From contig CAZAEQ010000031.1 in assembly GCA_964484185.1 (NCBI GenBank), forward strand, positions 1 to 52,303: DNA of 52,303 nucleotides, given 5' to 3'. The DNA is from F1-120-MAGs238 sp964484185 (GTDB taxonomy: Bacteria; Planctomycetota; Phycisphaerae; Phycisphaerales; UBA1924). Shown here in pieces: positions 24,260 to 32,863 of the stretch; position 1 is the first letter of the stretch; every line of letters begins with the position of its first letter. Made by a program: the position numbers and the translations under genes. The notes under the pieces are model-generated. The model had not been told where the DNA came from, ran no database searches, and saw only the letters and a program-made list of their open reading frames with translations.

Positions 24260-26872
24260 CTACTTCTCTCCCTCGCTCTTTACCTTTGCAACTTCTGGCA
24301 CCATACTTATAATCGATCGACGGATTCCCCATTTGCTGATCTTCTCGCCATCGTTGAAATCGCGCATCGGTTCGGTATCAATCCCGAAGCCATTGTGCGC
24401 AACCTGCAAGTTGTTATTCTTGCCTCCGGCATCCCAGCGATACGCGTAGATTGCCCCTTGCGGACCATTGGCAAATGCCACTCCCACATGGCTGCGCGTC
24501 CATTCGTCGTATAGCTTGCACGTCAGCCAGCCTTCATCTAATTTGTCGTTTCCGATGCGGCTGGTGCGATAGGCAATCGCTTGTCCATTGCCATCTGGCC
24601 ACCCCTGATGGAAAATATTCAACTGTCCCGTATTTGTGAATGCCACGACCGGGCGTGAACAACAGCCGTTGCCCGATCCTTCGCCGCGAGTCCATTTCAT
24701 TTCCTGTTCCCAGAGCTTGTCGCCCTTGGGAACGGCCCATGTCACACGCATACAGAAATTCTGCGGCCGCGAGTTTGTGTAGGAAGTCACAATCAGCACT
24801 CGGCCATCCGCGGGATCAACACCGAGCCCCGGTGTCACTTGCGAGCGTGCTTCCAGTTTCGTTGCCGCGGATACCTGTGGCTTGGAGAAGTCGTTGTCTT
24901 TGAAAGTCAGCCAGCGGTATTCCAGCATGTCATCGTCACGCCGCGAAACCAGCAGAACTCGGTCGCCAACCCGGCACGCATTCATCGGGATGGTCGGCAG
25001 ATCCGCAATTCGCGCCGGAGTTCCTAATTCCGTTGCGGTGAATTTGGTCACATTCCAGCCAAAGAGATGGTGATGGAACACAAGTCCGAAATCCTTGCCG
25101 CCTACCAGGACGGGGTCCAGCTCTGTGGCTGAGCCTGGAATGTTGCGTTTCTCAGACCACTTCTCATCACCTTGGTACATCTTGATCCACACATTGTCTT
25201 TGGTCTGGTCAACGCTGATGAGCGAACAGACATCGCCAACATAGGCGAGCGCGGGCGCGGAGCCGGTCAGTTCCTGCTCGCGACGTGTGCCGCAGTACGT
25301 GGAGCCGCCGTAGTTGATATCTGCTTCAACTGGACCCTCATCAAACTTGCCATTCTGGTTCCAGTCAATCAGTGTTGCTCCGTCGCCGTTGTCCTTGAGC
25401 GTGAAGCGGTACGGGTGGTTCGCCAGATACTTCAGACTTTCGTACTTGTACGGCAGTTTCTCGAGTAGCGCTTTCTCCTCCAGCACTGTGTCTCGAAATT
25501 CACCATCTGAAAAGTGAACTTTGTTACCATCGCCATCAAACGAATAGCTGAACGCGTACGACATCAGCGATGGATACAACGGACACCACGCGGGCGCACA
25601 ATCGCCGGTGTGGCTCAACGACATCTGGTGCCCGAATTCGTGAGCAAAAACCATCCAGTTATTGCCGCACCCGCCCATGTCGCCAGTTTCGCTCGATTGC
25701 CCGCCGCCCCACGGTGTCACTTGCAACCAGTGCATCAGCCCCCGCTCACGCTGCGGAAAGTACTTGTTGCCAACATCCCACCACGGCATCTTCTGGTCTT
25801 CTTTGTTCACAAAGCCTGGCAGTTCGCGGAAATGTACGAAGACACCGCGCGAGCCATCTGGATTCATGCAATTCAGTTTGCGATACACCGCCTGCACTTT
25901 GGGCATCTCGGTTCTGAACTGCTCGGGGTTCACACCCTCAAAGTACGACACGTTCACAATTACATCCTGCCGAAGTGGCTTGAGCATCATGTCATGCTCG
26001 CCCTCTGGCGCATCCTTCGCATACGGCTTGATAAACGCGCCCATATCCAAGTTCCGCGGCAGGCCATGCACCTCCCAGCCATCTAGAAAACCATCTTCAT
26101 CCGTGTCCCGGTTGTACGGATCCGTCCCGATTGTCGCTTCTTCCTCATCGGTGAGCCCGTCTCCATCCTGATCGTTCGATGCCGCGTTGGGCGACATCGT
26201 CACCCGCACCATGTTTTCGTTCCACACTTTCGTCATGTGGTACACATTCACATGATCAGCAACCCCATCCTTGTTCACATCCATCAACGTCCTGGCAACA
26301 ACCTTTGCATCGGGCTGATACGGTGGCGGCGTTCCCAGAACCGGCTCGTTGCTTGGGCTGGTGACGCCAAGGCCCAGCCGCTGCGGCAGCATTTCCACTA
26401 TTTTTGTCGGCCAGGCTTCAGACTCGCCAGTTGCCTTTGCGCCACCCTCGGCGGCAACAAATTTCACACCTTCGGGCAATCGTTCGGTCAATCGAATCTG
26501 CGTCTTGCCTTCTGAGCCAATCACAATTTCAATGCGGTCGGCAAACACCAGGGCTAATTCTGTGCGACCGAGCTTTGAGGATTCATTGGGACCGAAAAAG
26601 TCCAGGACCGGGTCGCTGCCTGCCGGGCGCACCTCATTCCATCCAGCCGGTTTCCACCCATTCACGTTGATTGCTGCCCATATTTGTCCTGCTTTATTCA
26701 AACAGACCAAATCGTCAAATCCGTCAGCGTTCAAGTCAAAGCTGTTGTATGCAATCGCATCAGACCCCGTTGCGGTCCAATCGCAACTCTTGGGCGTTCC
26801 CTGCGGAACACGAGCGATTGCCGTTGCGCTGAAGAGGCCTCCGGCAACAAGGAACACATTCAATTGAGTCAT
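24260..26872 (-). CDS. Secreted metzincin-type metallopeptidase with calcium-binding repeats
   Basis: 870 aa from the ATG at 26872, chosen because GGGG lies 6 nt upstream and a signal peptide follows (LNVFLVAGGLFSATAIA); the open frame reaches 26956. Near the start an FG-GAP-like unit (FDLNADGFDDLV) appears. Thrombospondin-3-type calcium loops follow at about residues 240-270 (DQDGDGLTDEEEATIGTD, DTDEDGFLDGWEV). The catalytic motif HEFGHQMSLSH (about 410) is HExxHxxxxxH, with a Met-turn at SLMSYAF (about 435). Typical metzincins have Gly where this one has Ser. The C-terminal half has propeller-like strands that may bind substrate. It converges on the gluzincin gene and its start faces a truncated VOC gene. 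Confidence 0.8.
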   Translation of the reverse strand: MTQLNVFLVAGGLFSATAIARVPQGTPKSCDWTATGSDAIAYNSFDLNADGFDDLVCLNKAGQIWAAINVNGWKPAGWNEVRPAGSDPVLDFFGPNESSKLGRTELALVFADRIEIVIGSEGKTQIRLTERLPEGVKFVAAEGGAKATGESEAWPTKIVEMLPQRLGLGVTSPSNEPVLGTPPPYQPDAKVVARTLMDVNKDGVADHVNVYHMTKVWNENMVRVTMSPNAASNDQDGDGLTDEEEATIGTDPYNRDTDEDGFLDGWEVHGLPRNLDMGAFIKPYAKDAPEGEHDMMLKPLRQDVIVNVSYFEGVNPEQFRTEMPKVQAVYRKLNCMNPDGSRGVFVHFRELPGFVNKEDQKMPWWDVGNKYFPQRERGLMHWLQVTPWGGGQSSETGDMGGCGNNWMVFAHEFGHQMSLSHTGDCAPAWCPLYPSLMSYAFSYSFDGDGNKVHFSDGEFRDTVLEEKALLEKLPYKYESLKYLANHPYRFTLKDNGDGATLIDWNQNGKFDEGPVEADINYGGSTYCGTRREQELTGSAPALAYVGDVCSLISVDQTKDNVWIKMYQGDEKWSEKRNIPGSATELDPVLVGGKDFGLVFHHHLFGWNVTKFTATELGTPARIADLPTIPMNACRVGDRVLLVSRRDDDMLEYRWLTFKDNDFSKPQVSAATKLEARSQVTPGLGVDPADGRVLIVTSYTNSRPQNFCMRVTWAVPKGDKLWEQEMKWTRGEGSGNGCCSRPVVAFTNTGQLNIFHQGWPDGNGQAIAYRTSRIGNDKLDEGWLTCKLYDEWTRSHVGVAFANGPQGAIYAYRWDAGGKNNNLQVAHNGFGIDTEPMRDFNDGEKISKWGIRRSIISMVPEVAKVKSEGEK

Positions 26873-27171
26873 TGGCATCCCCAAGAATAGCTGAAATCTT
26901 GCTCGGGTGGGAATTCCAGGAATATGCACCCGCAGCGATGGTGATGCCCACCGCACCAGGCATCGGCGGCCACACCAATTGCCTCGGGCATGAGCCGCAC
27001 AACTACGTCACGTTCTATGCACAGGTAGAAAAACTCCAGGCAACGCTTGATCATGCGGGCAAACTTGGCGGAAGCACCGTGGTTCCGCCAACCGATGTTC
27101 CGGGGATGGGTTCTTTCGCATGGCTCAAAGACCCTGAAGGCAAAAGCGTCGGAATTTGGAAACCTGACTAA
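26872..27171 (+). pseudogene. 5'-truncated VOC (glyoxalase/dioxygenase) domain
   Basis: Residues from about 26902 match the second part of a single-domain VOC protein: GWEFQEY, GIGGHTN, NYVTFYAQVEKLQATLDHAG, GSTVVPPTDVPGMGSFAWL, KDPEGKSVGIW. The usual first 25 or so residues, with the first beta-strand and its metal-binding His, are missing. Upstream the frame runs into the start of the metzincin gene on the other strand and meets a stop at 26830. Only a TTG could start it, at 26872, and that lies inside the metzincin start. It is therefore best read as a remnant left by a rearrangement. Its stop overlaps the next minus strand gene by 4 bp. Confidence 0.65.
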
Positions 27172-28025
27172 CCGATTGAACTGGTAGTGTGCTCCTGCGG
27201 CTCAGGAATGCGGCCAATCGCGCTCCGAATTCGCCAGAGCATGCGGCAATAGAACAACACAAATACAACCGGGCCAAGAAGCACAAAACCGACACCACCG
27301 ATAAGCCAGCTTCGGATCGCTGAGGGTTGGGTGCGGGTTTTTGTTTCGAATCCTTCATCTCGAAGCCTGCGAGACAATTGTCGGGCGTACATCACTGTGC
27401 CAAGAAGTTGCGCCATCCATGCGATGAATACAACACTGAACGCAGATAGCTGGAGAATCGCGCCGGTCAATCGGGTGCTCGACATACCGGGAGTAAAGTT
27501 GGCAGCAAATCCCATAGATGCGAAAATGATTTCGGCAAGAATCCCGTAGGCCTGAATTGCGACCGCGATCCGTATCGTCTTTCGCCAGGTTGTGACTCGT
27601 TCCGCGGCGATTCTGCCCGGCTCAGGTTGAGTGAAAAGCCAGTAGCCCCAGAATCCCAGCAGATTCGGAACCAGGAATGCAAGGGGAAAGAACCACGGTG
27701 CTCCAAGGCCCGGCGGTGTTGCCTTTAGAACTTCTTCATAGTAAATAATCACCCCCAGCAGTCCGCCAAGCACAAGAACCAGAAGCAGTGTTGAAATGAG
27801 GACAAGGGTGGTGCCTCGCCGCAATGATGCTCGAAAGTCGCTTGATGCATAGGCCAGCTTGGATCCCATCCGGCTACGCCAGACGGGCAGACTACATTCG
27901 GGGCAGACTGCCTCAGAAGGCACCCCGGACAACTCGTAGCTGCACGCTACGCAAGGGAGCTGTTCACTGCAGTAAACGCTTTCTGGGATATTTGAAGCTC
28001 GCGGCGCTTGGACAATGTAAGTCAT
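27168..28025 (-). CDS. Zinc-ribbon multi-pass membrane protein
   Basis: 285 aa from the ATG at 28025, chosen because AAGGA lies about 5 nt upstream; an in-frame Met 9 residues earlier (28052) is less likely. Near the N-terminus CVACSYELSGV...VCPECSLPV is a CxxC...CxxC zinc ribbon, a form I associate with planctomycete membrane proteins. Four or more hydrophobic segments follow (TLVLISTLLLVLVLGGLLGV, FFPLAFLVPNLLGFWGYWLF, AVAIQAYGILAEIIF, GVGFVLLGPVVFVLFY). The role is unknown. The function of the ribbon may be protein or nucleic acid contact at the membrane surface. It is isolated: the truncated VOC gene lies on the other strand. The 285 bp upstream (28026-28310) hold no gene that I can support. 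Confidence 0.7.
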   Translation of the reverse strand: MTYIVQAPRASNIPESVYCSEQLPCVACSYELSGVPSEAVCPECSLPVWRSRMGSKLAYASSDFRASLRRGTTLVLISTLLLVLVLGGLLGVIIYYEEVLKATPPGLGAPWFFPLAFLVPNLLGFWGYWLFTQPEPGRIAAERVTTWRKTIRIAVAIQAYGILAEIIFASMGFAANFTPGMSSTRLTGAILQLSAFSVVFIAWMAQLLGTVMYARQLSRRLRDEGFETKTRTQPSAIRSWLIGGVGFVLLGPVVFVLFYCRMLWRIRSAIGRIPEPQEHTTSSIG

Positions 28026-28310
28026 GAAATCCTTCTCAGACTGCCTTTTCATGTGTCCTTCGGCAACCCTCGACTTTTCTTTCAGTGAGGTGCTTGAATC
28101 TGGATCGGTGGGAGTGGCGAAGATACCAAAAGTGTGGGTCTTTTACTCATCCCCTGGCCTGAGAACGCACAGCGTCATTTTAGGGGAATTTTCCGCAATT
28201 GCATTCCTTCCAATCAGGTAGAAGATGCACCACTTAGCAATAGGCTGAGTGAGTCGCGTTTTAATCAAAAAACGTGATCTCCGCTTAGTTGTTATTCCTG
28301 GAGACCCGGC

Positions 28311-28775
28311 ATGAAGAACTTCCCTTTCTGGATCATCACCGCCGATTCTCGAAGCGTCACCTTATTTAATTGCATCAGAACCAGAACGGGCGGTTTGCAG
28401 CTGGATCAGGTTCAAGTCTTGAGGAATACGCATGCCGATTCCCACCTGCGCCAGCGGCCTGCAAACGCCGCCAATGGCGAGCCGCGATTCGCCAGGTCGG
28501 CCCATTCTTCCGAGCAAAGGCGGCTCGCAACTTCATATACTCATCAGGCCGATATGGAACTCCTCCAGTTTGTTCATGAAATAAAGATCTGGTTGGCTCG
28601 GACGAGCAGTGAACTTGATCTACACGACGCGATCCTGCTCGGCTCCCCCCGCATATTTGATCTGCTTGTATCCCACCTCTCCAATGTCGATATAAACATC
28701 GATTTCCGTGGCGGTGGACTCAAGGACATCTCGCTCCAGGACATTCAAGAGAGGTATTCTCTGCAGGCTGTGTAG
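28311..28775 (+). CDS. Host-attachment/BaeRF-like protein
   Basis: 154 aa. The start WIITADSRSVTLFNC and the end AILLGSPRIFDLLVSHLSN, with KDISLQDIQERY, match the pattern of the host-attachment family (peptide release factor-like fold). In these proteins the first strand carries ADSxxARIF and the last helix the KDL..LS...L...L pattern. The family was named from Agrobacterium attachment, but the biochemical role is poorly known, and release-factor-like ribosome or tRNA action has been suggested. GGAG lies 8 nt before the ATG. The lipoprotein gene follows 27 bp later on the same strand and may be in the same transcript. The protein has no signal peptide. Confidence 0.6.
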   Translation: MKNFPFWIITADSRSVTLFNCIRTRTGGLQLDQVQVLRNTHADSHLRQRPANAANGEPRFARSAHSSEQRRLATSYTHQADMELLQFVHEIKIWLARTSSELDLHDAILLGSPRIFDLLVSHLSNVDINIDFRGGGLKDISLQDIQERYSLQAV

Positions 28776-28802
28776 ACTATTTTATTGGCGAGGAGGCCTT
28801 CC

Positions 28803-29399
28803 ATGCTCGCAATGAGATCTTTGCTTGTTTCGGTTGCCTTACTCATGGGTCTCGCTGGCGGTTGCAGTACTCCGTTTCTGAACTCCGCCGCCACATCGAA
28901 TTCGCTTGTAAACGACCCGGAGTTGGTTGGTGAATGGACTTCAGAGGGCGACACGATCACCCGGGCAAAAATTGCTTCGCAGTCTGCTGGCAAATATGAA
29001 GTGATCCTTACCGTACATCACAAGGGCGAGTTCAAGTCTCAGGTAGATCTTGACGTAACTCTTACAGACATTGGTGAGGCTCGATTCTGGGATTTGTATC
29101 TTGCGCGCAGCAGCCGCGAAAAACTGGTGTCCACGTATGGATTCCTCGCAGTTCCAGTGCATCAGATCATGAAAATCTCTCGCACGGGCAATGAACTGCG
29201 CGTATGGAATTTTAATGCAGCATGGCTCGACTCTACTGCTAAGAGTGAAAAAATCGGCAGCAATCACATCGCCCTTGGTGGTGGCGAGGTATCAATGGTC
29301 ACCGCTCCGACCGATCAGGTACGTGATCTGATTCTCCGTCACGCCAATGACCCCGCCGCGTTTGAGGTGCCAATTGTGTTTCGACGTGTGGCAAAGTAG
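28803..29399 (+). CDS. Predicted lipoprotein of unknown function
   Basis: 198 aa from the ATG at 28803, chosen because GAGGAGG (28790-28796) lies 6 nt upstream. The signal peptide RSLLVSVALLMGLAGGCST has a lipobox (LAGGC), so the mature protein is probably lipid-anchored. The mature part has a beta-rich stretch (GEWTSEGDTITRAKI, YEVILTVHHKGEFKSQVDLDV) and ends in VFRRVAK. I recognise no enzyme motif. It follows the host-attachment-like gene by 27 bp and precedes the nos region by 201 bp on the same strand. Whether it belongs to the nos operon is unclear because a promoter candidate lies between. Confidence 0.7.
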   Translation: MLAMRSLLVSVALLMGLAGGCSTPFLNSAATSNSLVNDPELVGEWTSEGDTITRAKIASQSAGKYEVILTVHHKGEFKSQVDLDVTLTDIGEARFWDLYLARSSREKLVSTYGFLAVPVHQIMKISRTGNELRVWNFNAAWLDSTAKSEKIGSNHIALGGGEVSMVTAPTDQVRDLILRHANDPAAFEVPIVFRRVAK

Positions 29400-29505
29400 C
29401 ATCCGAGCCAGCGAGTTACGCTAGTTCACAAGTCGTAGATAGCCGCTGCAAATACGTACCGATTACTAACAAATCCGCAAGGCAAACTTATTTTGACCCA
29501 AATTG

Positions 29506-29534
29506 TTGACGTGGGGCCTAATGCAGGATATCTT
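29506..29534 (+). promoter_or_regulatory. Candidate promoter of the nos cluster
   Basis: TTGACG (29506-29511), 17 bp, then TATCTT (29529-29534), with 5 of 6 and 4 of 6 matches. An inverted repeat, ATATCT (29528-29533) and AGATAT (29548-29553) 14 bp apart, overlaps the -10 and could be an operator. The cytochrome gene follows at 29601 with AAAGGGAA upstream. Visible sequence; regulation is inference. Confidence 0.5.
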
Positions 29535-29600
29535 TATATTGATCTCTAGATATAGTCGATACGTGGGTGTCGACGAACATTTCAAAGGGAACAGTGCCTT

Positions 29601-30563
29601 ATGACCAGCTCTCACACCTCCTCCATCAGTGCAAGCCGACTTGAGGGATGCAGTGACACCTGGAAGTGTCCATCCAATGGCAGACTCCGCGAATTTGCGC
29701 AGTCTCTTGCTGTTGCGAGTTTGATCAGTTTGCCCATGCTATTTCTGGGCGGCATGCTCATTTCGAATGGGATAGCGGAAAGAAAGTCTGCAGAAGCCGC
29801 ATTGCTGGAGCGCTTTGGGTCTCACGATCGTCTGATCGCGTCGCCACCAAAGGAACAACTGAGCCTTGAGTCACTCGTCTCGGGAAGGGCCCTCTTTGTC
29901 ACAAATTGTGCGGTGTGTCACAATACCGATGGAACAGGCAAGGATGGTCTCGGGAAAGACCTTACGAAAAGCTGGTTCGTGACTTCACTGAATGATGAAG
30001 AACTCAGCGCGTTTGTGGTGAAAGGACGCCCACAAGGCGATCCATTAAACACCTCCGGAATTCCGATGCCACCCAAAGGAGGGCACCCGGAACTCACCGA
30101 TGCTGACATGTCGAACATCGTCGCCTATATGCGTGGAATTCAGGATTCACGCCGCATGCCTGCGCTCCCTGCACTGGTCCTTGTGTCGGCACCAGTGGGA
30201 CCGACAACAGAGGCGGAGAAAGCCCAGGCACTTGCTGCCGCGGGCGGCGACGCCGAACTGGCTGAGTACATCGCGCACGGAACAAAGCTGTTTGGCGCGA
30301 CTTGCGCGGCGTGTCATGGTAAAGAGGCACGCGGACTTCAGAATCTTGGGAAAGATCTGACGCGGAGCGAGTTCAGTCGGAAGCTGGATGATGATGGGCT
30401 TCTTGCATTCCTGAAGCGCGGACGCGACCCGAGTGATCCACTCAATACAAGCAAGGTGGGCATGCCTCCCAAGGGCGGCAATCCGGCACTCAGTGATGAT
30501 GACCTGCTCGACATTATTTCGTACATGCGTTCGTTGCAGAAGCAAGCCGCAGGAACACCATAA
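29601..30563 (+). CDS. Membrane-anchored diheme cytochrome c
   Basis: 320 aa. One transmembrane anchor (about 34-54, SLAVASLISLPMLFLGGMLI) leaves the rest in the periplasm. There are two cytochrome c domains of similar sequence. The first has CAVCH (Cys103, Cys106, His107) and the axial Met region GIPMPPKGG. The second has CAACH (Cys235, Cys238, His239) and VGMPPKGG. The domains look like a duplication: GLGKDLT/NLGKDLT and DPLNTS occur in both. Its place directly before nosZ suggests that it passes electrons from the quinol pool or a bc1-like complex to NosZ, which clade II clusters need. The start at 29601 follows AAAGGGAA. The N-terminal 30 residues are soluble and poorly conserved. Confidence 0.85.
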   Translation: MTSSHTSSISASRLEGCSDTWKCPSNGRLREFAQSLAVASLISLPMLFLGGMLISNGIAERKSAEAALLERFGSHDRLIASPPKEQLSLESLVSGRALFVTNCAVCHNTDGTGKDGLGKDLTKSWFVTSLNDEELSAFVVKGRPQGDPLNTSGIPMPPKGGHPELTDADMSNIVAYMRGIQDSRRMPALPALVLVSAPVGPTTEAEKAQALAAAGGDAELAEYIAHGTKLFGATCAACHGKEARGLQNLGKDLTRSEFSRKLDDDGLLAFLKRGRDPSDPLNTSKVGMPPKGGNPALSDDDLLDIISYMRSLQKQAAGTP

Positions 30564-30569
30564 AACCCC

Positions 30570-30600
30570 GCCGCGTCCGAGCGTGCACACAACGCGCGGC
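30570..30600 (+). terminator. Intergenic hairpin before nosZ
   Basis: GCCGCG (30570-30575) pairs with CGCGGC (30595-30600), with partial inner pairing, and TTTTCTT follows 6 nt later at 30607. It could be an attenuator or an RNA-stability hairpin between the cytochrome and nosZ. A T-run only four bases long makes full termination doubtful. Confidence 0.35.
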
Positions 30601-30624
30601 ACGGCCTTTTCTTAGGAGTGTCTC

Positions 30625-32763
30625 ATGAATCGTGTGAATAACCGTCGTGGCTCTCGAACAGTACTAGCCCTGTCGTTCATCGCAGGTCTCGCGTTCTCCA
30701 ACATGGGGCCGTGGGGTGCACTGGAAGCTCGAGCCCAGGATCAGCCCGTGAAAAAGGAAAGCCGCCGTCGCGCGACAAAGGAGGTCAAGCCGATTGAGCT
30801 GAACCCCGCCCAGATCGCTGAACTTACAAAACTCGCGAATGAGCGTCAACTCAACGTTGACGATCTGCTGTCGGCGGCCAAAACCTACACGCCCAGCGGC
30901 CGCCACGACGAGTATCTGCTCTTTTCTTCTGGCGGGCAGAGCGGCCAGGTCTTCGTGATTGGGGTGCCGTCGATGCGGCTGCTTCGCTCGATCTCCGTGT
31001 TCACACCAGAATCATGGCAGGGGTATGGCTTCGCCGGTGACAATGATCCGGTCCGCGAGCGGCTCAAGATCAATGACAAAGTTGTGGACTGGGGTGATAC
31101 ACACCACCCGGCACTTTCAGAAACCAAGGGCGAGTACGACGGGCAATTCCTTTTCATCGGTGATAAGGCCAATGCCCGAGTCGCCGTCATCGATCTTCGT
31201 GACTTTGAGACCAAGCAGATCGTAAAGAATCCTTTGACCATCAGCGATCACGGCGCTTCGTTCGTCACGCCCGATACTGATTACATCGTCGAAGGCGGCC
31301 AGTACGCCACCGTGCTCGGTTACGGATACGCACTCCCCGAAGACTACAAGAAGTCCTATCGCGGGATGGTCACATTCTGGAAGTTTGACCGGACCAAAGG
31401 CCGCATTGATGAGGCCAGTTCCTTTGCGCTCGAATTGCCGCCATACTGGCAGGATTTGGCCGATGCGGGCAAGGGCGCGTGCGATGGACTCGTGTTTGTC
31501 AATTCATTCAACGTCGAAATGGCAACAGGCGGCGTTGAAAGCGGAAAGCCTCCGTTTGAAGCTGGGGCCAGCCAGCGCGATACTGACTATCTGCACGTCA
31601 TTGACTGGAAGAAGGCGGCCGCGGCAGTGAAAGCGGGAAAGGCCGAAAAAATCAATGGCTTCCCGGTGCTCAAGATCGCAACCAGCGTTTCGGAGGGCGT
31701 GCTGTATTTTGCTCCGGAACCCAAGAGCCCACACGGCGTGGATGTTACTCCCAACGGCCAGTACATCGTCGTTGCCGGAAAGCTCGACCCACATGTGACC
31801 GTCTATGGCGCTGACAAGCTCAAGAAGGCGATGGCTGACAAGAAGTTCTCTGGTGCTGATGAGTACGGCGTTCCAATCCTCGATTTTGACAGCGTCGTTG
31901 AAGCACAGGTTGAACTTGGCCTGGGGCCCTTGCACACCCAGTTTGACAATCAGGGTTACGCCTACACGTCGCTGTTCCTCGATTCCGCAGTGGCCCGCTG
32001 GAGCCTTGGCGGGGAGTATGCCAAACTTCACTCCGAGCAGCCATGGAAACTTGTTACTAAGACTTCAGTGCAATATAACATCGGACATTTGTGTGCCGCC
32101 GAAGGTGATAGCGCATCTCCTGATGGGAAGTTCCTGATTGCCATGAACAAGTGGTCGGTTGACCGGTTCTATCCAACAGGGCCGCTGCTTCCGCAGAACT
32201 TCCAGCTGGTGGATATCGCGGGCCCAGGTACTGCGATGCCTGTTGTGTATGACATGCCGCTGGGAGTGGGGGAACCACACTATTGCCAGATGATCAAGGC
32301 GGACAAACTCAAACCCTTCCTTGTCTATCCCGAAGTCGGCTGGAACCCGCATACCCAGGCGCTTGACCCCAACGCACCCAAGCAAGGCAAAGAGGGAGTC
32401 GTTCGGTCCGGCAACAAGGTGACCGTCAACATGACTGCGATTCGCAGCCACTTCACACCTGAACACGTCATAATCGAACAAGGCGATGAGGTCACATGGC
32501 GCATTACTGCTCTTGAGACCACTCAAGATGCCACGCACGGCTTCTGCATTGGCGGGTACAACATCAACCTCAGCCTTGAGCCCGGGGAATTCATGGAATT
32601 CACCTTCACCGCAGACTATCCGGGAACGTATCCATTCTACTGCACCGAGTTCTGCTCCGCGCTTCACCTTGAAATGATGGGCTATTTGCACATTAAGCCA
32701 AAATCAGGCGCACAAACACAAGCACCAGTCGGCACTCCGACCGTGAATGCTGCTTCGAAGTAG
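30625..32763 (+). CDS. nosZ: Nitrous-oxide reductase (clade II type)
   Basis: 712 aa. Reduces N2O to N2 in the periplasm with a binuclear CuA and a tetranuclear CuZ site. The N-terminal seven-blade propeller holds the CuZ ligands: HH at 160-161 (GDTHHPALSETKG), SDHGASF, SPHGVDVTPNG, GPLHTQFD and GHLCAAEG. The C-terminal cupredoxin domain has ATHGFCIGGYN and CTEFCSALHLEM (Cys673, Cys677, His681, Met684), the CuA ligands. The signal sequence RTVLALSFIAGLAFS is preceded by NRRGSR. It lacks the strict RRxFLK twin-Arg pattern, so Sec export, usual for clade II, is favoured but not certain. TAGGAG 7 nt upstream supports the start. Neighbouring nosD, F, Y and L agree with this. No ligand appears lost. 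Confidence 0.97.
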   Translation: MNRVNNRRGSRTVLALSFIAGLAFSNMGPWGALEARAQDQPVKKESRRRATKEVKPIELNPAQIAELTKLANERQLNVDDLLSAAKTYTPSGRHDEYLLFSSGGQSGQVFVIGVPSMRLLRSISVFTPESWQGYGFAGDNDPVRERLKINDKVVDWGDTHHPALSETKGEYDGQFLFIGDKANARVAVIDLRDFETKQIVKNPLTISDHGASFVTPDTDYIVEGGQYATVLGYGYALPEDYKKSYRGMVTFWKFDRTKGRIDEASSFALELPPYWQDLADAGKGACDGLVFVNSFNVEMATGGVESGKPPFEAGASQRDTDYLHVIDWKKAAAAVKAGKAEKINGFPVLKIATSVSEGVLYFAPEPKSPHGVDVTPNGQYIVVAGKLDPHVTVYGADKLKKAMADKKFSGADEYGVPILDFDSVVEAQVELGLGPLHTQFDNQGYAYTSLFLDSAVARWSLGGEYAKLHSEQPWKLVTKTSVQYNIGHLCAAEGDSASPDGKFLIAMNKWSVDRFYPTGPLLPQNFQLVDIAGPGTAMPVVYDMPLGVGEPHYCQMIKADKLKPFLVYPEVGWNPHTQALDPNAPKQGKEGVVRSGNKVTVNMTAIRSHFTPEHVIIEQGDEVTWRITALETTQDATHGFCIGGYNINLSLEPGEFMEFTFTADYPGTYPFYCTEFCSALHLEMMGYLHIKPKSGAQTQAPVGTPTVNAASK

Positions 32764-32786
32764 TTCTTGATCTTCCATCCATCGGG

Positions 32787-32807
32787 CGGTGCTAACGCAT
32801 CGCACCG
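32787..32807 (+). other. Hairpin after nosZ
   Basis: CGGTGC (32787-32792) pairs with GCACCG (32802-32807) around a 9-nt loop. It lies in the 100-bp gap between nosZ and the next gene and has no T-run, so an RNA stability or processing role fits better than termination. Confidence 0.35.
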
Positions 32808-32863
32808 ATGCTTTCAATCGTGTTCATTGGCCGCAGATCTCTGCGTTATTCGAAGGAACTCCG

